In this document: piece after piece, positions 1 to 8,339 of the stretch | Layout: every line of letters starts with the position of its first letter | Numbering within the stretch: position 1 is the stretch's first letter | Assembly: GCF_015221875.1 (NCBI RefSeq) | Contig: NZ_JACYGY010000001.1 | Location: 4,318,501-4,382,500, forward strand | Direction: 5' to 3' | Length of the DNA: 64,000 nt | From: Dyadobacter subterraneus | GTDB lineage: Bacteria; Bacteroidota; Bacteroidia; Cytophagales; Spirosomataceae | Position numbers and translations under genes: made by a program | The notes under the pieces: model-generated | What the model saw: only the letters and a program-made list of their open reading frames with translations | What the model was told of the DNA's origin: nothing | The model's database searches: none

Positions 1-2
1 AA

Positions 3-293
3 CGACGGGTGTTTGACGAATCTTTCAAAAGGATGGCAGTAGAACTGTCAGAAGCTAAGGGCTCGGTGAGTGCGGCAGCGGCTGAGCTCGGGCTTGATGC
101 AGGGCGTATCAGTAAATGGCGCGCAAGTTTTAATAAACCTGATTTTCGAGAAAAAGTTGAAGGTTTGACAGAGGAGCAAAAACGGATCCGGCAATTGGAA
201 AGAGAGCTTCGGGAGGTAAAACTTGAACACGAGATATTAAAAAAGGCAGTACGCATCTTTTCCAGGGGCGAACGGAACGGTTCCGATTTATAA
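3..293 (+). CDS. IS3-family transposase OrfA (5'-partial)
   Basis: This is the DNA-binding subunit of an IS3-type transposase. The frame is open to the window edge, so the annotated GTG at 9 is probably internal; two Arg codons precede it in frame. The N-terminal 60 residues form the HTH_Tnp_1 domain (FDESFKRMAVEL, then an Ala-rich turn and RISKWR), followed by a leucine-zipper-like helix (about residues 55-85) that in this family mediates OrfA and OrfAB multimerisation. The last codons include the slippery LKKA stretch where ribosomes shift -1 to make the OrfAB fusion. OrfA alone usually acts as a regulator of transposition. Confidence 0.85.
   Translation, partial: RRVFDESFKRMAVELSEAKGSVSAAAAELGLDAGRISKWRASFNKPDFREKVEGLTEEQKRIRQLERELREVKLEHEILKKAVRIFSRGERNGSDL
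239..245 (+). promoter_or_regulatory. Programmed -1 frameshift site (A AAA AAG)
   Basis: The heptamer is in the correct zero-frame register (codons AAA at 240 and AAG at 243). Slipping back one base joins OrfA to the OrfB frame, which is open from 245 with no stop and reads RFRFIKANQGIYPVAKM before the OrfB start at 317. This is the classic IS3 recoding signal. I did not establish a downstream stimulatory structure. Confidence 0.8.
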
Positions 294-316
294 AAGCTAA
301 TCAAGGAATCTATCCG

Positions 317-1123
317 GTGGCAAAGATGTGTAAAATACTCGGCGAGAGCGTTAGCAGCTATTATTATTGGCTAAAAGAGCCAGTAGGTAAACGTCAGCAG
401 GAACACCAAGAATTATCTCTTCATGTCCGCGAAGTTTATGAAGAAAGTAAAGGATGCTACGGTAGTCCGCGCGTTACAGTGGAATTGCAAGCAAAAGGTT
501 TCCGAGTATCGCGCCCACGGATAGCCAGAGTAATGAGAAAAATAGGTCTGAAAAGCATTGTCCGGAAGAAGTACCGGGTACAAACTACTGATAGCAATCA
601 TATTCACCAAGTTTCTGAAAATCATCTAAATAGAGATTTTACAGCAGATGGTCTTGGAGAAAAATGGGTGTCGGATCTGACCTATATAAAGACAGGTGAA
701 GGCTGGGTCTATCTAACAGCAATACTTGATCTTGCAAATCGTAAGGTGGTAGGTTGGGCGTTGAGTGAGACAATGAAAGCCGAAGACACCAGCGTAGCGG
801 CTTTCAAAATGGCTTTAAAATGCTATCCAATAAAAAAACCGTTAATATTTCACTCGGATAGGGGCGTTCAATACGCGTGCAGCGAGTTCCGTAAGCAGTT
901 GATTGGCCTACCTGTTACCCAAAGTATGAGTCGAAAAGGAGACTGTTGGGACAATGCACCAGCTGAAAGCTTTTTTAAAACGCTGAAAACAGAAATGGTT
1001 TATCATCAAGAATTTAAAAGTAAGAAAGAGGCAAAACTGGCAATTTTTGAATTTATTGAGGTGTGGTACAATAGAAAAAGAAGGCACTCTTTCACTAGGA
1101 TATTTGAGCCCTCTGGACTTTGA
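317..1123 (+). CDS. IS3-family transposase OrfB (DDE integrase core), C-terminus frameshifted
   Basis: Catalytic half of the IS3 transposase. An HTH_21-like segment (about residues 30-85) precedes the rve integrase core. The DDE triad can be read as WVSDLTYI (first Asp), FHSDRGVQYA (second Asp) and DNAPAESFFKTLK (Glu). The GTG start at 317 is only a convenience; translation normally enters from OrfA by frameshift. Near the end the frame leaves the expected family ending: after RKRRHS it reads FTRIFEPSGL and stops at 1123, while the adjacent frame from 1095 reads LGYLSPLDFEE and runs to a stop at 1155-1157, the usual IS3 ending. One surplus T in the run at 1090-1092 explains this. Confidence 0.85.
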   Translation: MAKMCKILGESVSSYYYWLKEPVGKRQQEHQELSLHVREVYEESKGCYGSPRVTVELQAKGFRVSRPRIARVMRKIGLKSIVRKKYRVQTTDSNHIHQVSENHLNRDFTADGLGEKWVSDLTYIKTGEGWVYLTAILDLANRKVVGWALSETMKAEDTSVAAFKMALKCYPIKKPLIFHSDRGVQYACSEFRKQLIGLPVTQSMSRKGDCWDNAPAESFFKTLKTEMVYHQEFKSKKEAKLAIFEFIEVWYNRKRRHSFTRIFEPSGL

Positions 1124-1157
1124 AGAAACGATACTAAACAAGAAAAAAGCAGCCTGA

Positions 1158-1642
1158 TGGACTAAATCGAAGAGGTAAATCAATCCTTATATTTAATTGG
1201 GGTGCCTCAAGCACATCAATTAAATATAGGTTCCAAGGGGTCTGGGGAATGGAAGATTCCCCGGAAAGACATCAAAAAAAAGCCTTATAACTTCCTCCAA
1301 CAAAAGGTTGCAATTCCACACCTTCACTGCAAAGATCCAGCAGCACAAAGGCAATAGGCTTTCAATGCGTAGCTAAATTATAGCCAACAAAAATATAAGC
1401 CTTCGATGGTATGTTCAATGTCAAATCCATGGATTCAGGTGTACATTACCTCAATCATCATAACGCTCTGTGGTGTTTTTTACTAGCTAAATGATTACGA
1501 AGGGTTATGAGCTGCGTTTTAAAGATCGCCAAATTTCTTTTTAAATCAATACACCAGGCAAGCGGAAAGCAAAATCCAAGTACGAAGGTCACGGCGGCTT
1601 TGCGCCGGGCCTTCAATTTGGTCAGCGGCCGCTATCCCTTTT
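1158..1642. other. Intergenic region downstream of the IS element
   Basis: No convincing gene. It contains the long hairpin at 1188-1228 and a second inverted repeat (GGGGAA at 1244-1249, TTCCCC at 1257-1262). A GC-rich patch lies at about 1585-1635, just beyond the 3' end of the HxlR gene. The right end of the IS element may lie within the first 100 bp. Confidence 0.5.
1188..1228. repeat. Long imperfect hairpin after the IS3 element
   Basis: A perfect 12-bp inverted repeat (TATATTTAATTG at 1188-1199, CAATTAAATATA at 1217-1228) encloses a second 4-bp stem (GTGC at 1202-1205, GCAC at 1211-1214) with a 5-base loop. No T-tract follows on either strand, so it is not a canonical intrinsic terminator. 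It could belong to the IS end or act as a transcription/translation barrier. Confidence 0.6.
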
Positions 1643-2074
1643 TTAATTTATCCCATGTAGTTGCCGCTGACTTCTTAATTTATCCTGCAGCTCTCTAACC
1701 GCTTTGTTTTTATTCTGCTTCATGCGGTCAAGCAATGGTTTAGGTCCGCCGTCCGGGTTATGGCTGGAACCCCAGTTTAGAATCTCCATCATAACCGGCA
1801 CCAGCTCAATGCCTTTGTCGGTTAAAAGGTACAGAAATTTGGAGGCGTTTTTAGGGGATGTTACCTTGGAGACAATGCCTTCGTTTAAAAGCGTGTTTAG
1901 CTTTTCCGTAAGTACGGCCGAAGATATTTTCTCCTGTGATGCCCGAAATTCCAGAAAGGAATTTTTACCGTTAAACATCAGGTCTCTCAGGATTAAAAGC
2001 ATCCATTTATCACCGAATATTTCCACCGAATAATTAATGGGGCAGGTTGATCTTCTCTCGATTGTTTTCATCAT
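1643..2074 (-). CDS. HxlR-family winged-helix transcriptional regulator
   Basis: A 143-residue DNA-binding regulator of the HxlR/YodB/HypR family. The winged helix spans about residues 10-105. Recognisable blocks are CPINYSVEIFGDKWMLLILRD near the N-terminus and the wing around SAVLTEKLNTLLNEGIV. Cys11 sits where family members such as YodB and HypR carry the electrophile-sensing cysteine (established for those proteins, inferred here). The gene is divergent from an SDR oxidoreductase, with operator-like palindromes in the 90-bp gap, so it probably represses that gene and itself. The start has two adjacent ATG codons, either of which may be used. Confidence 0.85.
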   Translation of the reverse strand: MMKTIERRSTCPINYSVEIFGDKWMLLILRDLMFNGKNSFLEFRASQEKISSAVLTEKLNTLLNEGIVSKVTSPKNASKFLYLLTDKGIELVPVMMEILNWGSSHNPDGGPKPLLDRMKQNKNKAVRELQDKLRSQRQLHGIN

Positions 2075-2083
2075 GTTACAACT

Positions 2084-2135
2084 AAAAGTAGTTTGTTTTA
2101 TGAACTACTTTTAATAGATTTGCAGTTCATAAAAC
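2084..2135. promoter_or_regulatory. Two interleaved palindromes, putative HxlR operator
   Basis: A perfect 10-bp inverted repeat (AAAAGTAGTT 2084-2093, AACTACTTTT 2103-2112) overlaps a perfect 11-bp one (GTTTTATGAAC 2095-2105, GTTCATAAAAC 2125-2135). They lie between the divergent HxlR and SDR starts and cover the SDR promoter, as expected for a repressor operator. The assignment to the HxlR protein is inference. Confidence 0.6.
2092..2122 (+). promoter_or_regulatory. Bacteroidota-type promoter of the SDR gene
   Basis: TTTG at 2092-2095, a 19-base spacer, then TAGATTTG at 2115-2122 match the -33 TTTG / -7 TAnnTTTG consensus of Bacteroidota housekeeping promoters. Initiation would fall near 2128-2130, about 35 bases before the ATG. 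The elements are embedded in the palindromes, so repressor binding would block the polymerase. Confidence 0.6.
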
Positions 2136-2163
2136 AGATCACAAAAGTAGCTAAAATTTAATT

Positions 2164-2907
2164 ATGGACTTTACAAATAGAAACGTCATAATCACCGGCG
2201 GAACAACCGGAATAGGATTGGCAACAGCAAAAGCATTTATCAGCGCAGGGGCAAATGTTTGGATTACGGGAAGAAGTGAGGATAATCTAAAAAAGGCAAG
2301 CGCGGAAATAAACAGCCCGAAGCTGACCACGGTCGTATCAGATACTTCAAAACTTACAGACATTTCGGTTCTCGAACAAGCATTTGCAGAAAACGGAAAC
2401 AAACTCGACGTGCTCTTTCTGAATGCAGGAATTGGGACATTTGAGTCAATAGAAAATGTCAGCGAAGTAAACTTTGATGCGCAGTTCAATACCAATGTAA
2501 AAGGGAATTTTTTCACGCTGCAAAAATTACTTCCCCATCTGGCAGAAGGAGCCTCCGTGGTGTTCACTTCTTCATCGGTAGCATCGGCTGCGAATCTGGG
2601 AACCAGTATATATTCCGCAACCAAAGGAGCCCTCAATAAAATCGCCCAGATTGCAGCCAACGAGCTGGCGGCAAGAAAAATCCGCGTCAACATCCTTAGT
2701 CCGGGCCCGGTAGAAACACCAGGTTTGAATAGTGTCGTGCCTGAGGAAGCAAAAGCATTTCTGGCAGGTGCAACCGCATTGCAAAGGCTTGGCCATCCTG
2801 ATGAAATTGCAAAAACAGTACTGTTTCTGGCTTCGGACGCGGCAAGCTTTATTTCAGGAACAGAGATTACAGTTGATGGCGGCTACCATAGCTACGCTTT
2901 AAAATAG
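2164..2907 (+). CDS. Short-chain dehydrogenase/reductase (classical SDR)
   Basis: A 247-residue NAD(P)-dependent oxidoreductase. The Rossmann glycine motif TGGTTGIG is at residues 11-18, the NAG strand motif at 87-89, the catalytic Ser near 138 and YxxxK at Tyr150/Lys154. The C-terminal block GTEITVDGG is typical of classical SDRs. Arg37 after the second strand (TGRSED) suggests NADP(H) preference. The substrate cannot be read. The divergent HxlR regulator suggests induction by quinones, aldehydes or similar electrophiles. An intrinsic terminator follows 23 bp after the stop, so the gene is monocistronic. Confidence 0.9.
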   Translation: MDFTNRNVIITGGTTGIGLATAKAFISAGANVWITGRSEDNLKKASAEINSPKLTTVVSDTSKLTDISVLEQAFAENGNKLDVLFLNAGIGTFESIENVSEVNFDAQFNTNVKGNFFTLQKLLPHLAEGASVVFTSSSVASAANLGTSIYSATKGALNKIAQIAANELAARKIRVNILSPGPVETPGLNSVVPEEAKAFLAGATALQRLGHPDEIAKTVLFLASDAASFISGTEITVDGGYHSYALK

Positions 2908-2929
2908 GCGGTAACATTTTGTACCGGAG

Positions 2930-2963
2930 GGAAGAAAGCGGCAGATGCCGCTCTCTTCCTTTT
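2930..2963 (+). terminator. Intrinsic terminator of the SDR gene
   Basis: A long GC-containing stem (GGAAGA...TCTTCC enclosing AGCGG...CCGCT, 2930-2959) is followed by TTTT at 2960-2963, 23 bp after the SDR stop codon. Confidence 0.75.
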
Positions 2964-3124
2964 AAGTACCTTCTAATCCCTGCCAATGGTTGAAAATTCA
3001 TAGCCAGAAAGGTTTTTTCAACGTTTTTGCGCAGTTTGGATTCTAGGCTAAGCTGAAAAACGCTTTCCTTCAATTTGTAAGGTTTTAGCCTCCTGAATAG
3101 TTATTTTCAATTACTCCCCCATTA

Positions 3125-6100
3125 CTATTTTGACTTCTTTATTTTGACTTCCATGACGCGCACCGGACCCAGCAAGCCAGATGGCAGTAGTGGTGAATCG
3201 GCTTTGTAAAATGGCATGGTCGTATAGGTTATTTTACTGGTTACACCGGCCTGCGCATCGCCTATCAGGCGGTTTACCCATAAATTTGTTACCTTGATTG
3301 ATACCGAGTTGCTGCCTGGTTTTAGTGCGCCTGAGACATCGATTCGGTAAGGTTTCTTCCATACTGTGCCCATCTGTTTTCCATTGACAGTAACCTCTGC
3401 AATATTTTTCACATCACCCAGATCAAGGATGTAGGAGGCGTTCCTACTAGCGCCAGGCAATGTGATTACATTTTCATAGGTCGCACTGCCAGAAAAGTAT
3501 TTAATGCCCGGATCAGTTTGCTCTGAAAGCGGCGATAGCTTGTTTAGGACGACTTGTGCTGGCGCTCCTCTGCCCTGCTGAAAAGCAACCTTCCAATCAC
3601 CTTTAACAGCCGCAATTTCGGATTCTGCTTCTGCGGGTTTGGTATAGGAAGCCACGGCAGTTTTATTTCCAAAAATGATAAAATAAGCTCCCCAGGACTC
3701 AAATTTGAGCTGAATTATGGTGCGGCCGTGTTTCATCTGATAAGAGACCTTTTCGGTCTTGCCTGTCTGCGGGTTCCACAGCTCGGGCGCTTTACCAGTC
3801 ACCCGGAAGCTTACCGTAGCCTGATTTTCATCGTCACTGCGGTTATCCAGCCAATAGATATCCGCATCAGCAGTCTGGCGGTGCACATATAGGATTTTTG
3901 CTTTGGCTCCTGAAATATCGACATCTTTTTTGATGCCCATTTCATTTAGCACAGCTTCCACCGGCTTGGTTGAAACACCTGCATTACCCCAGATTTTTTC
4001 GATTAAAGCTGAAACTTCCTGTGCATTATCGCTCAGACTTGGCGAAATTTCAGGTTTTGTTCCGGCTACTTTCATACCAGCGCCAACGAGCTCTCCCAAT
4101 TTTTTCAGCACCGGTAATGTCATATACTTTGCGGTCGAATCCAGTACCAGAAGTCTGTACTGCTGTCCGGTTGTGGTCACGATCCTTCCGTTTTCTATTT
4201 TGAGCGCACTTTTAATAACAGTTGCATTAGCAAAATCAAATTCGTATCCGGCAGGTATGGCCGGTAGTTTCTGCGCGTTAATCTGGGTTATATTATTGTT
4301 TTCACCGTAGTAATAAAGTACATCCACAACAGGTTTGCCCTGCTGCAACAGATAGCAGCTGCGGCCCAGATAATCCATCCATACCCTGGCCTGCTCGGCC
4401 CAGGTCTCTTGCCTTGTAAAATATTGTCCGAACGGCCCAAGTGTTACACCTGGTTTTTTGTCATCAAGCGGCTGATGTACCGAGGTATGCACTACAAAAC
4501 GGTTCAATCCGCTGGCCATTTCAAGATCAGCCGTGCGCTTTAATTTTTCCGGATGCCAGCTAAATGCATTGCCGATAGAAGTCATAGACTCAGCAGCAAC
4601 CAGATTTTGACCGTAAATATGGGCCACCGAAGCTGCTTCCCTAATGTCCGCCTCGCTTCTTACCTCCTCATCCGAACCACCCGCCAGACTGCCCGGCGTC
4701 CACATGGCAGACATAGGAATATCGGCAAGACGTTTGACATCCATTCCGTCGGCCAAATAAACCCGCCCGTTCTCATGCGCTTCTGTATATCGTTTCATGC
4801 CACGAGCGTGCAGCGCCTCACCGATTACCTCGTAGTGGTTTTCAACAATGAGCTCCCCTATCGTTTTACGAAAATCCCAGAGAAATTTTTCGCTTGCTTC
4901 CGCGCTCTTTACAATGCGGCCCGTCAGAACAGGGAGCCAGGGTATGATCTCATAGCCGCGGTGTTTTTTAAACTGCCCGGGCATATCTTTCGTCCAGGTC
5001 ATCAGACCCGCTTCATAGCTATCCAAAACCATGTGCGTCAGTCCTTCTTTACCCATCTGCCCGCCGGTTGCATCCTTATACATGTCAAGGTAGGTTTCTA
5101 TATATTTTCTTACCGCGGCCTTATCGAGCTTGTCAACTTCCAGGCCCGTGGCCTCAGGAGAAGCCGGGTGGTTTTGTCTGCCGGTGATTGAGTAACCCAT
5201 GCGCACAACGACCCAGTTTCCTGCCGGTGCCGTCCAGTTCAAACTTCCATCAGCAGTCATTTTTGAAGTCAGGTCTATGACATCTTCGGCCGCAATAGCA
5301 TCTGCATCCTTCTTAACCAAAGTCTGCGTATTTTCTTTCCAGGCGGCAAAACCTGCTTTTTCCTCAAATAAATCGATCCGGTCTGTATTATAAAGCGCAA
5401 TTTCAGCTACCTGAACGCCTTCGGGTTTTGGCGTCTGTTGACTGCCACCTGTCATATCCGCAAACGGATTGAAAGGAGCTGGCAATGTCTTAAACGTAAA
5501 CCTAAAATACTTTGCGGTCGTACTTTGAATGCTGATCGTGTTTTGTGGAACCATACTTCCTTTAATCATGACCACATCCCGGAAAGTGGTTCCGTCATCG
5601 CTTACTTTCAGGCTCCTGTTGTCAGGAGAGCCATTAAATTCGGCCAAGGCCCCACCGCTGCTGGCGCCTACGATCGTGAAAGCCTTAACGGTTTGCGGCG
5701 TATCAAAAGCGTACTGAATCCACATGTCCTGCCCGACTTCCATGGGAGGCAGAGTCGTTGTTTTGGCAAGATCGCCATCGGTCAGCTCTGCCAAACTAAA
5801 ACTGCCACCGCTTGAAGTAATTTTTGGGTTTAATGCATTCAATGATCTTTCAGCCGCAGGAACCCGGTAGGCAATCACGGCAGCATCGGCATAATAAGAA
5901 GGAAGCGGTCCTACCGGGCCTCCTAGAATATCTCCTGCCACCGGCACATTCTGAAACTTGCCTGCATTTTTGGCCGGCTCCGGAAGTTTTCCGAAAAATG
6001 CTTGTCCTCCTACAATCCTGGTTTCACTCCACACATATTTTTTCATCGCATCAGCCGCCGCGACCCAGGGGCCACCAGTCACACTCCAGCCCGGGGAGGC

Positions 6101-6433
6101 AGCAATGGTCATTTCCAACTGTAATTTTTTGGCCAGATCCGTGGTGTGCCTGAATGCGTCTTTCCATTCCGGGGTCATAAACACCAATTTTTTAGCTGTT
6201 AACTGTGGTGTGGCAAAATTTGCGTCGAAATTCTGAAACCCGCCTATTCCAACCCTGTTCATCCATTCCAGATCTTTTGTTATTCCCTCCTTGGTGATAT
6301 TTCCATTCATCCAGTGCCACCAGACACGGGGCTTGGCCGCATTGGGCGGACTTTGAAAACCGGTTAAGAAAGAAGACGGCTGCGCCATCAAAAAGGCAGG
6401 AAAAATCAAGGCAAGAATAAATATCTTTCTCAT
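3125..6433 (-). CDS. GH106-type glycoside hydrolase (putative alpha-L-rhamnosidase)
   Basis: A secreted enzyme of 1102 residues, near the usual length of this family. The signal peptide is at residues 1-17 (ILALIFPAFLMAQ). The N-terminal block (AAKPRVWWHWMNGNITKEG, then GIGGFQNFD) is characteristic of the GH106-like alpha-L-rhamnosidases of Bacteroidota; TIAASPGWSVTGGPWV follows. A TIM-barrel middle (YLDMYKDATGG, AENGRVYLADGMDVKRL-type segments) precedes a C-terminal galactose-binding-like beta-sandwich (GSATYENVITLPG, VTVNGKQMGTVWKKPYRIDVS). The enzyme is expected to act in the periplasm on rhamnose-containing plant glycans. No SusC/SusD pair or other glycosidase lies next to it. Family assignment is good; exact specificity is not proven. 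Confidence 0.85.
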   Translation of the reverse strand: MRKIFILALIFPAFLMAQPSSFLTGFQSPPNAAKPRVWWHWMNGNITKEGITKDLEWMNRVGIGGFQNFDANFATPQLTAKKLVFMTPEWKDAFRHTTDLAKKLQLEMTIAASPGWSVTGGPWVAAADAMKKYVWSETRIVGGQAFFGKLPEPAKNAGKFQNVPVAGDILGGPVGPLPSYYADAAVIAYRVPAAERSLNALNPKITSSGGSFSLAELTDGDLAKTTTLPPMEVGQDMWIQYAFDTPQTVKAFTIVGASSGGALAEFNGSPDNRSLKVSDDGTTFRDVVMIKGSMVPQNTISIQSTTAKYFRFTFKTLPAPFNPFADMTGGSQQTPKPEGVQVAEIALYNTDRIDLFEEKAGFAAWKENTQTLVKKDADAIAAEDVIDLTSKMTADGSLNWTAPAGNWVVVRMGYSITGRQNHPASPEATGLEVDKLDKAAVRKYIETYLDMYKDATGGQMGKEGLTHMVLDSYEAGLMTWTKDMPGQFKKHRGYEIIPWLPVLTGRIVKSAEASEKFLWDFRKTIGELIVENHYEVIGEALHARGMKRYTEAHENGRVYLADGMDVKRLADIPMSAMWTPGSLAGGSDEEVRSEADIREAASVAHIYGQNLVAAESMTSIGNAFSWHPEKLKRTADLEMASGLNRFVVHTSVHQPLDDKKPGVTLGPFGQYFTRQETWAEQARVWMDYLGRSCYLLQQGKPVVDVLYYYGENNNITQINAQKLPAIPAGYEFDFANATVIKSALKIENGRIVTTTGQQYRLLVLDSTAKYMTLPVLKKLGELVGAGMKVAGTKPEISPSLSDNAQEVSALIEKIWGNAGVSTKPVEAVLNEMGIKKDVDISGAKAKILYVHRQTADADIYWLDNRSDDENQATVSFRVTGKAPELWNPQTGKTEKVSYQMKHGRTIIQLKFESWGAYFIIFGNKTAVASYTKPAEAESEIAAVKGDWKVAFQQGRGAPAQVVLNKLSPLSEQTDPGIKYFSGSATYENVITLPGASRNASYILDLGDVKNIAEVTVNGKQMGTVWKKPYRIDVSGALKPGSNSVSIKVTNLWVNRLIGDAQAGVTSKITYTTMPFYKADSPLLPSGLLGPVRVMEVKIKKSK

Positions 6434-7132
6434 ACAGAACCAAGGTTAGGCGATTCGATTTAAACTTTTACAATCTTACTATGCTTGTTTTTTCGACCAT
6501 TTAGCTGATTACTTTCACTATAATTCCGGCAAATGATGACCTGACAAATATATCGATATTTTTATATTATAAATATGCATTATACAATTTGAAAAGTAAT
6601 CTTGAACCCTTTATTTCCTGGTTTCAATGAACTTATCAGAATAAAGCAAAATGCTTTGCTTTAATGCGCTGCAATCTCATATCCTTCAAAATGATGGCTG
6701 CTTAAATAGCCAGATATACAATCTTTTTCCTGAACTTTTCAATACCAAATCCCACGTTTCTTGATTAAGTACATCCGCAGAAAACATGCCCCTGAGAGAT
6801 CAAATAGCCGCAAGGTGCTCTGGATAATTACTGGTAGGGCTCTGCGATTTGCTTGAGGGCTTTCTGAAAATTATCATGGACCGACAGTCGCCAACAAGGG
6901 CCAGTATTAATTGGACTTTACAGACAACCAAATTTGGACTTTACAGGTAAGTCAGTAAAGATTCTTGTCTGCATTTTTGCACTACAAAATATCAATAAAA
7001 TGATCATCTTAATTTTTGCCACGGTACTGATGGCTATAAAAAAGTATTGGGTGCTGATCCAGAAAAAGCTTTGCTTCTGCAAGAGCCCGAATCGCCCTTA
7101 TTGAGTTTACACAGGACTTTAATTTTAATACA
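6434..7132. other. 700-bp AT-rich intergenic region with a 13-bp direct repeat
   Basis: No confident gene. TTGGACTTTACAG occurs at 6911-6923 and again at 6934-6946 (23-bp period, about two helical turns), which could be a regulator binding site for the SDR starting at 7133. The minus strand at about 6800-6890 has a readable but stop-interrupted stretch (VHDNFQKALKQIAEPYQ, stop, LSRAPCGYLISQG) that may be a gene remnant. A 33-codon ATG frame at 7000-7100 is too weak to call. Confidence 0.4.
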
Positions 7133-7906
7133 GTGAAACTAAGAAACAGCACAGTCCTGATCACAGGAGGCACAAGTGGAATTGGTCTTGAATTTGCAAG
7201 ACAGTTACTCGATCAGGGAGCAAATGTTATTGTTACGGGAAGAGACCTTAACAAACTGACCCAAACCAAAAAACAATACCCCCAAATCAATATTATTCAA
7301 AGTGATATCAATAATCCCAAAGCCATTGAAGCGCTGGCTAATCAGGTGACCGGACAATTTCCTGAGCTTAATATCATTATCAATAATGCTGGCATAATGA
7401 ATTGTGTTGAGCTGCTGGATGAGCGTGTTAATCTGGATAATATTACCAGCGAGATTGACACTAATTTTATAGGTACCATCCGGATGATCCACCAGTTTCT
7501 GCCCCATTTAATGACAAAAACATCCTCGGCGGTCATCAATGTCACATCGGGTTTAGCTTATATTCCCTTTATTACCTCACCCATATATTGCGCAACAAAA
7601 GCGGGAATTCATATCTATTCACAAGCCCTAAGACACCAGCTGAAAAAGACGGCCGTAAAGGTTTTTGAAGTGGCTCCTCCTAAAACCGACAAACCTATGC
7701 AAACGGCTGTTGCTGAAAGCGGTGACAGAAACGTAATGAAAATAGATAAAGTGGTAAGCATTGCAATCCAAGGAATATTAAACGATAGGTTTGAAATCAA
7801 TCCGGGCATTGCAAATCTGATGAAATGGATGAGCCGGATTGCGCCGGGTTTCTTCACGAACCTGATAAACACAAATATAGAAAAGGCCAGGATGAAAAAC
7901 CCTTGA
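7133..7906 (+). CDS. Short-chain dehydrogenase/reductase (DltE-like SDR)
   Basis: A 257-residue oxidoreductase. TGGTSGIG is at residues 11-18, NNAG at 84-87, the catalytic Ser at 139 and YCATK (Tyr152/Lys156). The C-terminus lacks the usual xDGG ending and instead has FEINPGIANLMKWMSRIAPGFF, typical of the DltE-like SDR branch found in Bacteroidota and Firmicutes. The start is GTG; the first residues (MKLRNSTVLITGG) fit the family. An AraC regulator lies downstream on the same strand, after a small lipoprotein gene, and may control it. The substrate is unknown. Confidence 0.88.
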   Translation: MKLRNSTVLITGGTSGIGLEFARQLLDQGANVIVTGRDLNKLTQTKKQYPQINIIQSDINNPKAIEALANQVTGQFPELNIIINNAGIMNCVELLDERVNLDNITSEIDTNFIGTIRMIHQFLPHLMTKTSSAVINVTSGLAYIPFITSPIYCATKAGIHIYSQALRHQLKKTAVKVFEVAPPKTDKPMQTAVAESGDRNVMKIDKVVSIAIQGILNDRFEINPGIANLMKWMSRIAPGFFTNLINTNIEKARMKNP

Positions 7907-7947
7907 ATGTTCTTTGGTAAATCTTATTAACAGTAATTGAGCTGATC

Positions 7948-8339
7948 ATGGATACTTTTAAGCATCTTGATAAAATTTATTTAATTTTCATCTTGCTGTT
8001 AACCCAGTCGTGCAACAGGCCCAGAAGGTTGTATTTAAAAAACAAATCAGACAATGCAGTTATGCTAAGGCTCGATACTGCTTTTGCGGCAGAAAAAGGC
8101 AGTATCCAGGCGCGTTTTAAAGACTCGCTTGATGGAAAACAAATTATGCCAGGGAATATGATTATAAACTTTGGAGCGGGTAAGTGGAAAGAATCCGACG
8201 AAAGAATTTAAAAGTAGTACTGCAGCATATAGCTGTGATCAAAACCGGCACCAACAAAAGCTTTCAGTTTCCCAAAAACATGGATATTGGACATGGAATA
8301 CTGATTTCTGAGCTTATCGTAAACATAGATGAACCCTAA
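7948..8339 (+). pseudogene. Small lipoprotein gene broken by a -1 frameshift
   Basis: The first part encodes a lipoprotein signal (hydrophobic FILLLTQSC, Cys as lipid anchor at residue 22) followed by RRLYLKNKSDNAVMLRLD, stopping at 8209-8211 after 87 codons. The adjacent frame from about 8200 continues as KNLKVVLQHIAVIKTG and ends at 8337-8339. Restoring one A in the AAA run at 8201-8203 gives an uninterrupted protein of about 130 residues (...KESDEKNLKVVLQ...). The function is unknown. The restored 3' end overlaps the start of the AraC gene, suggesting an original operon. It is either a pseudogene or a sequencing error. Confidence 0.6.

Larger units (their letters stand above)
1..1157 (+). 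mobile_element. IS3-family insertion sequence, left end outside window
   Basis: Two overlapping transposase frames (OrfA, then OrfB in the -1 frame) with an A6G slippery heptamer between them are the hallmark of IS3-family elements. The left terminal inverted repeat and the OrfA start lie outside the window. I set the right limit at the end of the restored OrfB frame (stop at 1155-1157), because I could not identify a right terminal repeat without the left one; the true end may be up to about 100 bp further. OrfB has a frameshift near its C-terminus, so this copy may be inactive. Confidence 0.85.
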
